DNA of 22,068 nt from assembly GCA_022013235.1 (NCBI GenBank), contig JAKLQR010000068.1, positions 1 to 22,068 on the forward strand, written 5' to 3'. The translations under genes and the position numbers were made by a program. Positions 22,047-22,068 of this stretch are shown one piece after another; the first letter of the stretch is position 1, and each line of letters opens with the position of its first letter. The DNA is from Thermodesulfovibrionales bacterium (lineage in GTDB: Bacteria > Nitrospirota > Thermodesulfovibrionia > Thermodesulfovibrionales > SM23-35). Below the pieces are notes generated by a model that saw nothing but the letters and a program-made list of their open reading frames with translations, did not search any database and was not told the origin of the DNA.

Positions 22047-22068
22047 TGGTGAGCCGTGCAGGATTCGA
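22047..22068 (-). tRNA. 3' end of a tRNA gene, cut by the window edge
   Basis: On the minus strand the window edge reads TCGAATCCTGC, then ACGGCTC, A, CCA. This is a T-loop with the 3' side of the T stem, a 7-nt acceptor strand, the discriminator base and an encoded CCA. The anticodon lies outside, so the isotype cannot be read; an acceptor beginning GAGCCGT would fit tRNA-Lys in some related bacteria. Confidence 0.8.

Overview
The window is a bacterial chromosome segment with a defence/accessory left part and a housekeeping right part. The organism cannot be fixed from sequence alone. Several dispersed palindromic repeat families (GTCATTCC/CGGGGAATCC-type and GGGGCGGGG-type units), a Dpp/Opp-like importer and genes resembling those of Nitrospirota or Desulfobacterota suggest an environmental, possibly anaerobic, Gram-negative bacterium. 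That placement is an inference.

Region 1 (48-9712, + strand) is a defence-like locus. A fused PLD-nuclease/SNF2-type helicase overlaps an Eco57I/PglX-type adenine methyltransferase by 4 nt (ATGA). The methyltransferase overlaps a winged-helix DUF6577/AbiEi-like gene by 4 nt, and an AbiEii-type nucleotidyltransferase follows. The likely logic is DNA modification by the methylase, attack on unmodified DNA by the helicase/PLD protein, and a nucleotidyltransferase toxin with its partner as a second layer. Two palindromic repeat elements sit in frame inside the methylase. A roughly 20-codon remnant of a second methylase C-terminus lies downstream at 9003, just before a small zinc-ribbon gene.

Region 2 (9886-13361) holds a secreted protein of unknown function, a decayed ORF6N-domain gene (minus strand), a ribbon-helix-helix/PIN toxin-antitoxin pair with a perfect palindromic operator, pyrE, and a divergent PHD-type/VapC pair with a clear sigma-70-like promoter. 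It ends in a MITE-like element.

Region 3 (13388-19890, - strand) is a tightly packed peptide/nickel-type ABC importer (lipoprotein, DppB, DppC, no ATPases in view), a palindromic repeat and full-length uvrA.

Region 4 (19891-22068) begins with an intergenic stretch carrying two exact copies of the parS-like 16-mer TGTTCCACGTGGAACA, 499 bp apart, with two repeat elements between them. Then come a stand-alone HsdR N-terminal-like domain gene whose usual catalytic Glu is Ala, a second copy of a 171-178 bp repeat that preserves a reading frame, a second copy of the MITE-like element, a small double-CxxC protein behind a near-consensus promoter, and the 3' end of a tRNA gene cut by the window edge.

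The points most worth following are the four-gene defence cassette, the protein-tolerated repeat insertions in its methylase, the paired parS sites, and the repeat family with a conserved micro-ORF.
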